Made by a program: the position numbers and the translations under genes
Notes under the pieces: generated by a model
Told to the model about the DNA's origin: nothing
The model's database searches: none
Seen by the model: the letters and a program-made list of their open reading frames with translations, nothing else
Part shown: piece after piece, positions 45,787 through 55,200 of the stretch
Numbering within the stretch: the stretch's first letter is position 1
Layout of the letters: the number at the start of each line of letters is the position of its first letter
Source: Oscillatoriales cyanobacterium
GTDB taxonomy: Bacteria > Cyanobacteriota > Cyanobacteriia > CACIAM-69d
DNA: 64,000 nt
NCBI GenBank assembly: GCA_004292515.1
Contig: RDXB01000031.1
Span: forward strand, 1 to 64,000
Reading direction: 5' to 3'

Positions 45787-46482
45787 CTAACGCTCTGGGG
45801 ATCGCCCTGGGGATCGCCCTGGGGATCGTCGTGGTGATTGCCCTGGGGATCGCCCGGTTGGTTTGCTCGGTTGGGTTGGCCTGCCCGGTTGGGTTGATTT
45901 GCCCGGTTGGGTGATCGCCCGCAACGTCGCCACCTCAGTGGGTTCCAAGTCGCGCCATTGACCCGGTTGCAGCCCCGCTAAGGTCAGGGAACCGATCGCC
46001 ACCCGTACCAGCCGCAAGGTCGGAAAGCCCACGGCCGCCGTCATCCGTCGCACTTGCCGATTGCGCCCTTCCGTCAAAATCAGTTCGATCCAGGCGGTCG
46101 GTACAGATTTGCGAAACCGAACCGGCGGATCACGCGGCGGTAAATCTGGCTCCTCGGTTAACAACCGGACTTGAGCTGGGCGGGTGCGATAGTTTTGGAT
46201 CTCCACGCCTTGACCTAATTGGGCGATCGCCTGCGGGTCGGGAACTCGCTCCACCTGGGCCCAATAGGTGCGCGGATGGCCCCATCGGGGATCGCTGAGA
46301 CGATGTTGCAAAACCCCATCATCAGACAGCAGCATCAGCCCCTCGCTGTCCCAATCCAACCGCCCGATCGGGTAGATGTCTGGAACATCGATGAAGGCTT
46401 TCAGGGTGGTTTTGCCGTCATCCGTGGGGCTGAACTGGCTCATCACCTGAAAGGGTTTATAAAACAGGACGTGGCGGGCCAT
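45787..46482 (-). CDS. rluE: Pseudouridine synthase, RsuA/RluE family
   Basis: 231 aa. It has no S4 domain, like RluE. The catalytic Asp is in YPIGRLDWDSEGLMLLSDDG (residues ~34-53), followed by LILTEGRNRQVRRMTAAVGF. The last ~40 residues are a Ser-Pro-Gly-Arg/Gln repeat (QPGKSTQPGRP, then RSPGRSPGRSPER) encoded by repeats of GGGGATCGCCCT and CCCGGTTGGGTT. These look like slippage-expanded HIP1-like DNA. rRNA target inferred from subfamily. Confidence 0.85.
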   Translation of the reverse strand: MARHVLFYKPFQVMSQFSPTDDGKTTLKAFIDVPDIYPIGRLDWDSEGLMLLSDDGVLQHRLSDPRWGHPRTYWAQVERVPDPQAIAQLGQGVEIQNYRTRPAQVRLLTEEPDLPPRDPPVRFRKSVPTAWIELILTEGRNRQVRRMTAAVGFPTLRLVRVAIGSLTLAGLQPGQWRDLEPTEVATLRAITQPGKSTQPGRPTQPSKPTGRSPGQSPRRSPGRSPGRSPER

Positions 46483-46614
46483 GGGCGATCCAAAACAATC
46501 GAGGCGATCGGTTCCTGTACTCTCGCGGGGCGCGGCCTAGTGGCGTGGTAAGCCCAAAGGGTGGGGTTAAAGTTGCAAAATCAGCCGTGGTAGAGCAGGA
46601 TCAGCCGCAGCAGA

Positions 46615-46634
46615 CAAGGGGCTTAAGCCCCTTG
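46615..46634. repeat. CAAGGGGCTTAAGCCCCTTG core upstream of rluE
   Basis: Perfect 20-bp palindrome followed directly by CCCCTT. It lies between flv1 (ending at 46685) and the pseudouridine synthase gene, both on the minus strand. Confidence 0.75.
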
Positions 46635-46684
46635 CCCCTTAACGAGTGGGTCATGCAACTGATCGAAGTTAGCGGGTGATGCTG

Positions 46685-48421
46685 CTAGTAGTGGCTGCCC
46701 GATCGACGGTGGTGCACAGCCGTGACCCCGCTGGAGTCGAGCACCTTACCGCTATCGGTGGTGGCATAGACCACCCAGTGATCGCCGCACTCCATTCGAC
46801 TCCGCACGGTGCATTCCAAAAAGGCCAGGGAATCAGTCAGGATTGGACAACCGTTGCTGGCCGTTTCCACCGTCAGACCTTCAAAGCGATCGGCTCCGGG
46901 GGCAAAGTTTTTCATGAAGTGCCGCCGCAGTTGTTTCCCCTCGGCCAGGATATTCAGCACAAACACTGATCCCTCGTGCAGCAACGACTCGATCGCCCGT
47001 TCCTTGGCAACCGCCACAGTCAACCCCGGCGGTTTAAATGTGGCCTGCGAAACCCAAGAAGCCAGCATGGCCGTTTGCACGTCATCCTGGCTAGCCGTCA
47101 CGATGCAAAGGGAACCCACAATGCGGCCCACCGCTTGGGCCGTGCGATCAGCCGTGCCCGCCGTCGGTTTGGGGGCGCGGCGTTTGCTGGCCCGCTGCAA
47201 CGCCTGGGCAAAATCCGTGCCCGCCTCTTCGCATTGCTGCAACACCGCCTGGGTGGGGGCAAACTTGACCCGAATTGTGGGCATGGCGAACTGATAGCCG
47301 CCGTCTTGCAGTTTGGTTTCGAGCAGGTCGATCGCCTCGCCACTCCAGCCGAAGGAGCCAAACACCCCGGCCGGCTTGGTTTTATCCGCAGTCGAAAGCA
47401 CAATCCCCAAGGCCGTTTGAATTTGGGTCGGTGCATGGCCGCCTAGGGTGGGCGAGCCGATGATGAAGCCGTCGCACTTTTCGATCGCGCCCTTCAGCTC
47501 ATCTGCATTCAGATACTCACAGTTGATTGACTCAGCCGCTACACCGGCCTTGGCGATCCCGTGGGCAATGCTTTGGGCGACCGCCGCCGTGTTGCCGTAG
47601 GCCGAAGCGTAAATTAGCGCCACCGATAGTTCTTTGGCTGTTTGCTGTTGGGTCCAGTTGCGGTAGGCGTGGCGCAGTTCCGTGAACCCATAGCGAACGA
47701 TCGGCCCATGACCCGGTGCGTAGGCAATCGCCGCAAACCCGTCGAGCTTGTCGAGGGCGGCGCTAACTTGCTTGGACTGGGCTGCATGGAGGCAGTCGTA
47801 ATAAAACCGGCGATCATCCTCGTAGGTTTTCCAGCCCTCATCAAAAATTTGGTCGCCGCAAACATGTGCTCCGTAGAGCTTGTCCGTAAAGACGATTTCG
47901 CTAGCTGCATCATAAGTAACCATGCCATCGGGCCAGCGCGGCGTGGGCACAGTCACAAATTTCAGCAAGTGCCCTTGACCCAAATCGAGGGTTTCTTCGC
48001 CGCGCACAATCTCGATCGCCAAGTCGCGATCGGGAAAGAGCGATCGCAGGGTTTGGGCCGCCGGGTTCGAGCAAATGAAGCGTGGTGGTTGGCTGGCTTC
48101 GAGCAGCTTTTCGAGGGTAGCCCCACGATTGGCATTGACGTGATTCAACACGATGTAGTCGATGGCGCGGCCGTTGAGGCGTTGGGCCAAGGTGGCCAAA
48201 AAGCTGTCGCTGAAGGTGGTTCCCGGCGGGTCGAGCAAGGCCACGCGATCGCCTTGGATCAGATAGGCATTCGCCGTTGTGCCCTTTTTCAGGGAATATT
48301 CGATCTCAAACTTCAGTCGATCCCAAGTGCGCGATCGCAGCACCATCGTGCCGGGGCCGATCGGCATCACTTGCACGTCGCGAGGTTTGGTCGATTGGGG
48401 GTTGGCAGTGGCGATCGTCAT
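46685..48421 (-). CDS. flv1: Diflavin flavoprotein, Flv1-type
   Basis: 578 aa. Three domains in order: metallo-beta-lactamase-like (1-240), flavodoxin (265-405: VALIYASAYGNTAAVAQSIA, GSPTLGGHAPTQIQTALG) and flavin reductase (430-575: VGSLCIVTASQDDVQTAMLA). The diiron ligands are non-canonical: HVNANRG replaces H-x-E-x-D-H, and PTPRWPDGM has Arg at a ligand position. From family knowledge, Flv1 has such substitutions and works as a heterodimer with Flv3 to reduce oxygen to water downstream of photosystem I. Flv3 is not in the window. ATG 48421. Confidence 0.85.
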   Translation of the reverse strand: MTIATANPQSTKPRDVQVMPIGPGTMVLRSRTWDRLKFEIEYSLKKGTTANAYLIQGDRVALLDPPGTTFSDSFLATLAQRLNGRAIDYIVLNHVNANRGATLEKLLEASQPPRFICSNPAAQTLRSLFPDRDLAIEIVRGEETLDLGQGHLLKFVTVPTPRWPDGMVTYDAASEIVFTDKLYGAHVCGDQIFDEGWKTYEDDRRFYYDCLHAAQSKQVSAALDKLDGFAAIAYAPGHGPIVRYGFTELRHAYRNWTQQQTAKELSVALIYASAYGNTAAVAQSIAHGIAKAGVAAESINCEYLNADELKGAIEKCDGFIIGSPTLGGHAPTQIQTALGIVLSTADKTKPAGVFGSFGWSGEAIDLLETKLQDGGYQFAMPTIRVKFAPTQAVLQQCEEAGTDFAQALQRASKRRAPKPTAGTADRTAQAVGRIVGSLCIVTASQDDVQTAMLASWVSQATFKPPGLTVAVAKERAIESLLHEGSVFVLNILAEGKQLRRHFMKNFAPGADRFEGLTVETASNGCPILTDSLAFLECTVRSRMECGDHWVVYATTDSGKVLDSSGVTAVHHRRSGSHY

Positions 48422-48558
48422 CTCTGGCTCCGTGGGGGTTCACGCCCGATCCCGTCTGTTGCCATCCTAGCGGGATCGCGGGCCGAAACGACCGGCCAGC
48501 GGTTCAAGAATTGCAATCAATCCGTTAATTAAATGTAGGGGACAGCATTGACGGTCGG

Positions 48559-49170
48559 TTACGGCTCATCGGTGGGCTGTGCTGGGTTTGAAGGAAACGC
48601 GATCGCCTCGTAGAGATCCGCAAGAGCCAGCTCGATCGACACCGCATCCAGCATGACCCGATCGCTCAATTGGCAATATTCACTAAACAGCCATTGACGA
48701 TCATCCTTGCGGGAATAGAATTCCACACGGGGCTGATATTGGTCAATTAATAAATAGTTTTGTAGCGTCGAAATTGTGCGATAGGCAGCAAATTTTTCGG
48801 TGCGATCGTAATCTTGAGTTGACTTGGAAAGCACCTCAGCAATCAGGATGGGATTCATCACCGTATCGTTGCGATCAGGCTTCCGTTCAATGGGTCGCCG
48901 CGCCACCATCACATCAGGATAGGTATATAAATTCGGCTCCGGAATCCATAGTCGTTGATCCGCCAAAGCGAGATCATAAGCTTGTCCTCGCAAGGCGAAT
49001 TTCAGAATCGTAATCAAATTAATCGCAATAAAATTATGTTCCGGTGTGCCACCCGTCATGGGAACAACCACTCCATTGCGATATTCATTGCGCGTTTCGG
49101 ATAGAAATTCTTGGGCTAAATAATCATCCGCAGTGATGATCTTAGGTTCCGGCGACAGGGCGATCGACAT
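48559..49170 (-). CDS. Uma2 family endonuclease-like protein (tandem copy B)
   Basis: 203 aa from ATG 49170, 6 bp after the stop of copy A. PD-(D/E)xK-like fold: NLYTYPDVMVARRP and PILIAEVLSKSTQDYDR hold the Asp and Glu. The N-terminal 45 residues and residues ~72-150 are almost identical to copy A in protein and DNA. The segment FIAINLITILKFALRGQAYD and the C-terminal 45 residues are different. Function unknown; possibly an operon with copy A. Confidence 0.9.
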   Translation of the reverse strand: MSIALSPEPKIITADDYLAQEFLSETRNEYRNGVVVPMTGGTPEHNFIAINLITILKFALRGQAYDLALADQRLWIPEPNLYTYPDVMVARRPIERKPDRNDTVMNPILIAEVLSKSTQDYDRTEKFAAYRTISTLQNYLLIDQYQPRVEFYSRKDDRQWLFSEYCQLSDRVMLDAVSIELALADLYEAIAFPSNPAQPTDEP

Positions 49171-49176
49171 AACCAA

Positions 49177-49755
49177 TTAGAACTCCAGAGCTTCATATAG
49201 ATCAGACAGGGAAATTTCTACCCCGATTTGCTCGGTGATGATTTGATCACTCAGTTGGTTGTATTGACTTAATCGCCATTGCTGATCGCTAGTGCGGAAA
49301 TAGAGTTCCGCATGGGGCTGATATTGGTCAATTAATAAATAGTTTTGTAGCGTCGAAATCGTGCGATAGGCAGCAAATTTTTCAGTGCGATCGTAATCTT
49401 GAGTTGACTTGGAAAGCACCTCAGCAATCAGGATGGGGTTCATCACCGTATCGTTGCGGTCGGGCTTCCGTTCAATCGGTCGCCGTGCAACCATCACATC
49501 AGGATAGGTATATAAATTCGGCTCTGGAATCCACAGCCGCTGATCGGCCACAAAGATGCTGTATCCCTGCCCTTTTAAAGCAGTTCTGAGCAGAGCATTC
49601 AAGACACTCGCAATTTCATTATGCTCCGGTGTGCCACCCGTCATGGGAACAACCACTCCATTGCGATATTCATTGCGCGTTTCGGATAGAAATTCTTGGG
49701 CTAAATAATCATCAGCGGTGACGATTTTAGGTTCCGGCGACAGGGCGATCGACAT
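49177..49755 (-). CDS. Uma2 family endonuclease-like protein (tandem copy A)
   Basis: 192 aa, upstream gene of the pair. It shares MSIALSPEPKI-TADDYLAQ and LWIPEPNLYTYPDVMVARRP with copy B. It differs in EIASVLNALLRTALKGQGYS and in the C-terminus HAELYFRTSDQQWRLSQYNQ. The pattern of identical and divergent blocks points to gene conversion or recombination between the pair. ATG 49755. Confidence 0.9.
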   Translation of the reverse strand: MSIALSPEPKIVTADDYLAQEFLSETRNEYRNGVVVPMTGGTPEHNEIASVLNALLRTALKGQGYSIFVADQRLWIPEPNLYTYPDVMVARRPIERKPDRNDTVMNPILIAEVLSKSTQDYDRTEKFAAYRTISTLQNYLLIDQYQPHAELYFRTSDQQWRLSQYNQLSDQIITEQIGVEISLSDLYEALEF

Positions 49756-49897
49756 GGCAACACTCCCGAATGATCGCTAGGGACTTTGACCGAAGCCTTC
49801 TAACAGGTGGCCTGATCCCAATCCCAAAAGAGGGAGAGTTGATCTCCCCCTAGTTCATTTTATCGTGTGAATTTGGGTGAGCGATCGCCCTGAATGC

Positions 49898-50620
49898 TTA
49901 CGAGTCGATCGCGCGAGATCCTGACGACTGCAACCGGCGCGATCGCTGACGAATGCCCCACAGCCCCAGCATCATCAACCCAGCCCCCGCCACTCCCGGT
50001 TCCGGCGTGCTGGCCACTCGTTCCATCGTCCAAGTACCGCGCAAATCATAGCGAGGGATGGGAGTTCCCCGAGTTGCCGGATTTGAGAACCAGTCACCCC
50101 AGCGATCAAACGGTACTTCCGAATAGGACATTGACCAAGTATTCATCTGGTCGGGCTGAGAGGAACTGTTCATATAGAGTGTTTTGTCCACCGGACGGCC
50201 GCGACCGTAGAAATTGGTGAACCACCAGGTGCCCAAGTTTACATAATCCGTCGGATAGCCAGTTCTGGAGACCTGGCCGAGTTGACCATCATCGACAACC
50301 CAGCGAGTCGCGTTCAAACCAGAGACTGGCTCCCCAGCCGACCAAGGCACTGCTCCTACTTGGAAGTTAAAATCCGTCACCACATTGGTGGTTGTGTAAG
50401 TGCCGCTGGCAAAAGGGTTTCCAGGTTGTCTTTCCAAAACACCAAAGGTCTGCGGTTCGGTGTCGGTGATGAAGTTGCCGCTACCAAAGGCTGCGCCCAT
50501 TTCGTCAAAGAAGTTGACTTTCCAGGTGAGTTTGGCTGCTTCGGCCGGTTGGGTCGCCAAGGTGGTCAGCGTGGCTAGCCCGATCGCAGTGCCCAGAATG
50601 CGGGTCAGGGTTTTGTGCAT
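49898..50620 (-). CDS. PEP-CTERM secreted protein (copy 1)
   Basis: 240 aa from ATG 50620 (MHKTLTRILGTAIGLATLTT). A signal peptide ends near AEA|AKLTW. The beta-rich body has WKVNFFDEMGAAFGSGNFIT and RPVDKTLYMNSSSQPDQMNT. The C-terminal sorting signal is TPEPGVAGAGLMMLGLWGIR then QRSRR, the PEP motif, TM helix and basic tail read by an exosortase. No exosortase gene is in the window. Predicted to reach the cell surface or sheath; function unknown. Confidence 0.85.
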   Translation of the reverse strand: MHKTLTRILGTAIGLATLTTLATQPAEAAKLTWKVNFFDEMGAAFGSGNFITDTEPQTFGVLERQPGNPFASGTYTTTNVVTDFNFQVGAVPWSAGEPVSGLNATRWVVDDGQLGQVSRTGYPTDYVNLGTWWFTNFYGRGRPVDKTLYMNSSSQPDQMNTWSMSYSEVPFDRWGDWFSNPATRGTPIPRYDLRGTWTMERVASTPEPGVAGAGLMMLGLWGIRQRSRRLQSSGSRAIDS

Positions 50621-50788
50621 AGGTCGTAGTTTTGCAAGGAGAGATATGGCAGACATAGTCCAGGCGATCGCAGAGATCGCCTGTAGGCATCATGATGAGT
50701 GACTCATAAGCCATCTATACTTAAACCAGAATTTGTGCACTAAAGGTGCGGTTTGCTCTGTAACTACCGGACAAGTTGAGACAGAGGA

Positions 50789-51478
50789 TTAGGAGTCAAT
50801 CGTCCGCGATGTTGATTGCAGCGATCGGCGCGATCGCTGACGAATTCCCCACAACCCCAACGCCATTAACCCAGCCCCCGCTATCCCCGGTTCTGGTGTG
50901 CTGGCTAGAGGCTCAACCCGCCAAGTCCCTCGCAGGTTGTAAGTTGGAATACTCTGTCCCTGATTTGCGGGATTCGAGTACCATTCACCCCACTGAGCAA
51001 AGGGAACTGCCAAATAGCTCATTGTCCAATCATTGATTTGACCGGGCGAAAATAGCCCATTGAGATAGAGCGTTTTATCAACAGGGCGACTCCGATCCAA
51101 ACCTGAAATAAACCGCCATGATCCTAAGGATGGATAGGCCGTGGGATAGAAAAAACTTTGGGTAATAGTTCCCATCCGTCCATCATCCGCAATCCACCGA
51201 TCATACCAAAACGGTCCATCTCCTTTAGCGTAAGGCCAAGTAACGGGGCCCACTTGAAATTGAAAGTTGGTGACTATATTACGGGTCGTGTAGGGGCCGG
51301 CTAATGTTGAAAGCGTCCCCGGCTCTGTTTCTACAGTCACGTTACCAGATCCAAAGGCTTGACCAGCTTCATCCCAAAATGAAATGTTCCAAGTCAGTTG
51401 AGCCGCCCTAGCAGGTAAGTCGTTCCAGCTAAACACCCCTATTACTAGGCCAATCGTGGCGGCTAGAGTATTTTTCAT
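50789..51478 (-). CDS. PEP-CTERM secreted protein (copy 2)
   Basis: 229 aa, tandem paralogue of the preceding gene, 168 bp upstream of it. Signal peptide MKNTLAATIGLVIGVFSWND ends at ARA|AQL. The body LTWNISFWDEAGQAFGSGNV and RPVDKTLYLNGLFSPGQIND is followed by the sorting signal TPEPGIAGAGLMALGLWGIR then QRSRR. The two copies match best in the body middle and at the C-terminus. Each gene has its own leader. A 93-bp mobile element lies 57 bp upstream of the start. Confidence 0.85.
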   Translation of the reverse strand: MKNTLAATIGLVIGVFSWNDLPARAAQLTWNISFWDEAGQAFGSGNVTVETEPGTLSTLAGPYTTRNIVTNFQFQVGPVTWPYAKGDGPFWYDRWIADDGRMGTITQSFFYPTAYPSLGSWRFISGLDRSRPVDKTLYLNGLFSPGQINDWTMSYLAVPFAQWGEWYSNPANQGQSIPTYNLRGTWRVEPLASTPEPGIAGAGLMALGLWGIRQRSRRSLQSTSRTIDS

Positions 51479-51534
51479 AGCAATTCAACAACCCCAGTTT
51501 CTGTGATGATGATCGTGACTATGGCTTGTTTGCT

Positions 51535-51627
51535 GGGTAGTGCCGTAATTCAGTAATGATGAACGGGTGAAAGCCTTGCAGTGTAAGCAGTCTTTTTCCA
51601 AAAAACATCACCTCACAGGCACTACCC
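51535..51627 (+). mobile_element. 93-bp MITE-like element (family E, copy 2)
   Basis: Perfect 10-bp inverted ends GGGTAGTGCC / GGCACTACCC. The interior matches the copy at 34101 almost base for base. No clear target duplication. Confidence 0.85.
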
Positions 51628-51770
51628 TGATGCTGAACTTAGATCAGAGCCAGTTGGCAACCTATGGCAAGGCTAACTGAAAAATTCGATTCAATCTCGG
51701 CTTTAGGCAGTGACTTCACTGAATCTTTAATTTTGAATCATCAATTCCAAGCCAGAAACATTTGACCTGA

Positions 51771-52062
51771 GAGGGTATCTGAAAGGCATCTTTTGGCACG
51801 GACTAAGCACCATTCAGTTGTGGGAACAAGGGGCTTAAGCCCCTTGTCTAAGTCGATCACTGAGGCATCCAGAGCGTCGAGTTTGGTTTTTCAAATATCC
51901 TCTTACAGGCTTGCTCAACTTGGGAGTTTGAGAAGATGTCCAGCCAGAAGCTTGCGGCATGAGTCAGGCGCCAATCATCGTAGCCGCCAGGGTCTTAAGC
52001 TCGTCATTTCCATTGATTAATCGGGTATCCAGCGTATCAACCTTGATTGTGCGGCCATCCTC
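51771..52062 (+). mobile_element. Two tandem 131-bp elements (family C)
   Basis: The first is 51771-51902 (132 bp; GAGGGTATCTGAAAGGC ... CAAATATCCTC) with the perfect palindrome at 51827-51846 and flanks TGA/TTA. The second, older one is 51932-52062 (131 bp; GAAGATGTCCAGCCAG ... GCGGCCATCCTC) with TGA on both sides (51929-51931, 52063-52065). The rest of the gap 51479-52233 holds no gene. Confidence 0.75.
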
Positions 52063-52233
52063 TGAATCGATAATTAGGATTTAGTCCTTTGAAAGGTTAA
52101 AAAATATCAAGTAGGTTTTAAACAAATTTATCGGGATTTTGAGAAATAAGACGGCAAATCACCCAGAACTTAGTTTTGGTCAATGACTGATTTGATGCAA
52201 ACTAATAAGTGATTGGCTCGATGAGCTAATGGG

Positions 52234-55200
52234 CTAAAGCACCACGCCCAAAACTTGGGTCTGTGCGCCTCGGGCTTGGGTCACGCCAATCACCCGATCG
52301 GATGCTTCAATGGTGGGCCGGCGCAAACTAACCACGATGAACTGCGCTTCGGCGGCCTGTTGTTTCACCATTTTGGCTAGGCGCTCCACGTTGGAACCGT
52401 CAAGGAACATATCCACCTCGTCGAAGGCATAGAACGGCGAGGGGCGATAGCGCTGGAGGGCAAAAATGAAGCTGAGGGCCGTCAGGGATTTTTCGCCACC
52501 GGACATGGAAGCTAGCCGCTGCACCGGTTTGCCCTTGGGGTGAGCAACGAGGTTGAGTCCACTTTCTAGGGGCGTTTCGGGATCATCCAATTGCAAGCGG
52601 CCATCACCTTGGGATAGCTCGGCAAAAATGGTTTGAAAGTTGCGATCGACCGCATCAAAGGCCTCATAAAATGCCTGTTGGCGCAAGGTGGTGAAGTTTT
52701 CTACTCGCAACAATAATTCTGTGCGTTCTTGCTCGATCGTCGCTAGCTTTTCGCTCAGTTGATTCAGACGGCCTTGCACCTGATCATATTCTTCCAAGGC
52801 CAGCATATTCACCGGCTCTAGGCTTTCTAACCGCCGCTGCAAAGTGCGAATGGTTTGATCCAGTTGTTCGCGGTGGGCGGCTAGTTGGATGGGATCACTG
52901 GGCAAGGGTTCCGAGTCAGGCGGCAGCTCGGGACGATCGCCCTCGGCCCGGTTTTCCAACTCTTGCAACTCCGCTTGCTGTTGTTGTTGGGTTTCTTGGA
53001 GTCGATCGCCCTGAAATTCCAGGGTTTGCAGGGCTTGGCGTTGACGATTTAGCGCGGTTTCTTGGCGATCGCGCGCTTGTTTGGTTTCGCCTAGGGTGGT
53101 TTCTAGGGTGGCAATTTGAGTTTGCAGATCGGCAATTTGCTGATCAAGATTGGCTTGCTGCCTTTGCAGTTGTTGGAGCCGATCGCCCGCTGTGGTGATT
53201 TGATCCTGGGCTTGGGCAATCTGTTGTGAGAGTTGTTGGCGCTGTTGGCTGAGGCGATCGGCTTCGCGGGTTTGATCGGCCCGTTGCGCCTGGGCTGCCC
53301 GCAAGTTATCCGCCAATTGTGAGAGCACTGATTCCCGATCGCGAATTTCCGTTTGGGCCTCGCTCCATTGGCTGTGGGCGGGCGAGTCCTCCAGTTGGGC
53401 GATCGCCTGTCGCAGGTTGGCCAACTGGCGCTCGGCGGCCGGCAGGGCCCGATCGAGCGTGGCCAAGCGTTCCCGGCTGGTGGTCAATTCCTGGGTTAGC
53501 CGATCGCGCTGTTGGGCCAGGCGATCGCGCTGGCCCGTGGTGGCCGTCAGGGCCGCTTGCAGTTGCTCCAGTTGTCGTTGAGCATCGCGGCGGGACTGGC
53601 GCAACTCATTAATGGCTTGGGTGTGGCGCTGGCTGTCTACTTGAGCCTGGGCGATCGCCCCATCACAACGCCCCAGAACCCGATCAATATCCCGCAGTCG
53701 ATCGCGCAGTTCCGCCGCCGCCTTGGCTTCTTCGGTTTGCTCGCCGCCACCAAACCGGAGGCTCCCCCGCGACTTTTGCAAGCTACCGCCGGTCATGGCC
53801 CCGCTGGTTTCCAGCAATTCCCCATCCAGCGTCACGATCCGATGGCGACCCAGGAGCGATCGCGCCTGATCCAACCGCTCAAACACCACCGTCCCGCCAA
53901 ACACATACTCAAAAATGTGGCGGTAGCGATCGTCAAAATCCACCAGATTGACCGCGTAATCAATCCAGCCCGCCACCGCCGCCCGACCCCGGGCCATGGC
54001 CGCCGACTCGCCGCCGCCACCGCCGCGAATTTTGTTTAGGGGCAAGAAGGTGACCCGCCCGGCCCGCTCCCGTTTCAGGATTTCGATCGCCGCCGCCGCC
54101 ACCGCATCATCTTCCACCACCAAATGGCCCAGCCGCGCCCCGGCCGCAATTTCCAACGCCACCTGATAGGCCGGTTCCACCTGACCCAAATTAGCCACCA
54201 ATCCACAGATGCCCGGCAAATCACTTTGCAGCAACAATTGCACCCCAAACGTCCCCTGAGCTTCCCGTTGGGCCTGGGTTTGGGCTTCCAGTTTGTCCAG
54301 TTGCCGTTGCACCTGTCGTTGCTCATCTTGCAGGCGGCTGCGGGTTTTCTGTTGGAGCTGCAATTCCTGCTCGGCGGCGGCCAACTGCTCGGCGGCCGTT
54401 TGGACTTGGGGTTCCAGGCTGCGGGTTTGCCGATCGACCGTTTGAAATTCCTGGTCGTGCTCATTCAGGCGATCGCCCGCCCGCTCCCATTCCGTGGCGA
54501 TTTCCGCCAACTGGGTTTCAATCTGCTTCAGCCGCTCCTGCAACGTTGCCCGCTCCGTGCGTTGGGGATCGATCGACTCTTGGATCGTCTCCAACTGATG
54601 GCGCAAGTCCGTTTGCTGTTGCACCCAAGCCTGGGACGCTTCCGCCAACTCCGCCGCCTCCGCCCGGGCCCGGTTCAGGTTGGCCGCCGCTCGATCGTGG
54701 GCCTGTTGCAACTCCTCTAGGCGCTCTTGCAATTCCGGCCCCGTGGCGGCCAAGGCGGCTTCGGCGCGATCGACCTCCGCCACCTCGGCCGTTAACCGGG
54801 CGATCGTCTTTTGTTGGGCCTGTTGCTGTTGGGTCAGTTCCGTTTGTTGGCGTTGGTTTTGATCCCGTTGGGCCCGGTGGGTGGCCAGCTCCGTTTGCAG
54901 GGCGATTTGTTCCGATTCCCCCAGGGATTTCACGGTTTGGTTCAGCCGCTCCAGTTCCGCCACCTGGGTAGCCACCGCCGCCCGTTCCGCCACCAGTCGA
55001 TCGGCCAACTGTGCCAGATCCCGTTCCCGCTGGGCGATCGATTGGCGCAACTGCTCCACTTTCGATTGTTCCAGCAGCCAATCCACCACCGCCAAGCGCC
55101 CTTGCTGGCCCTGCATTTCCTGGCGAATTTGCTGATATTTCAACGCCTTGGTGCGGTCTTTGGCCAGGCGATCGCACTGAATTTGCAACTCCTGCTCCAG

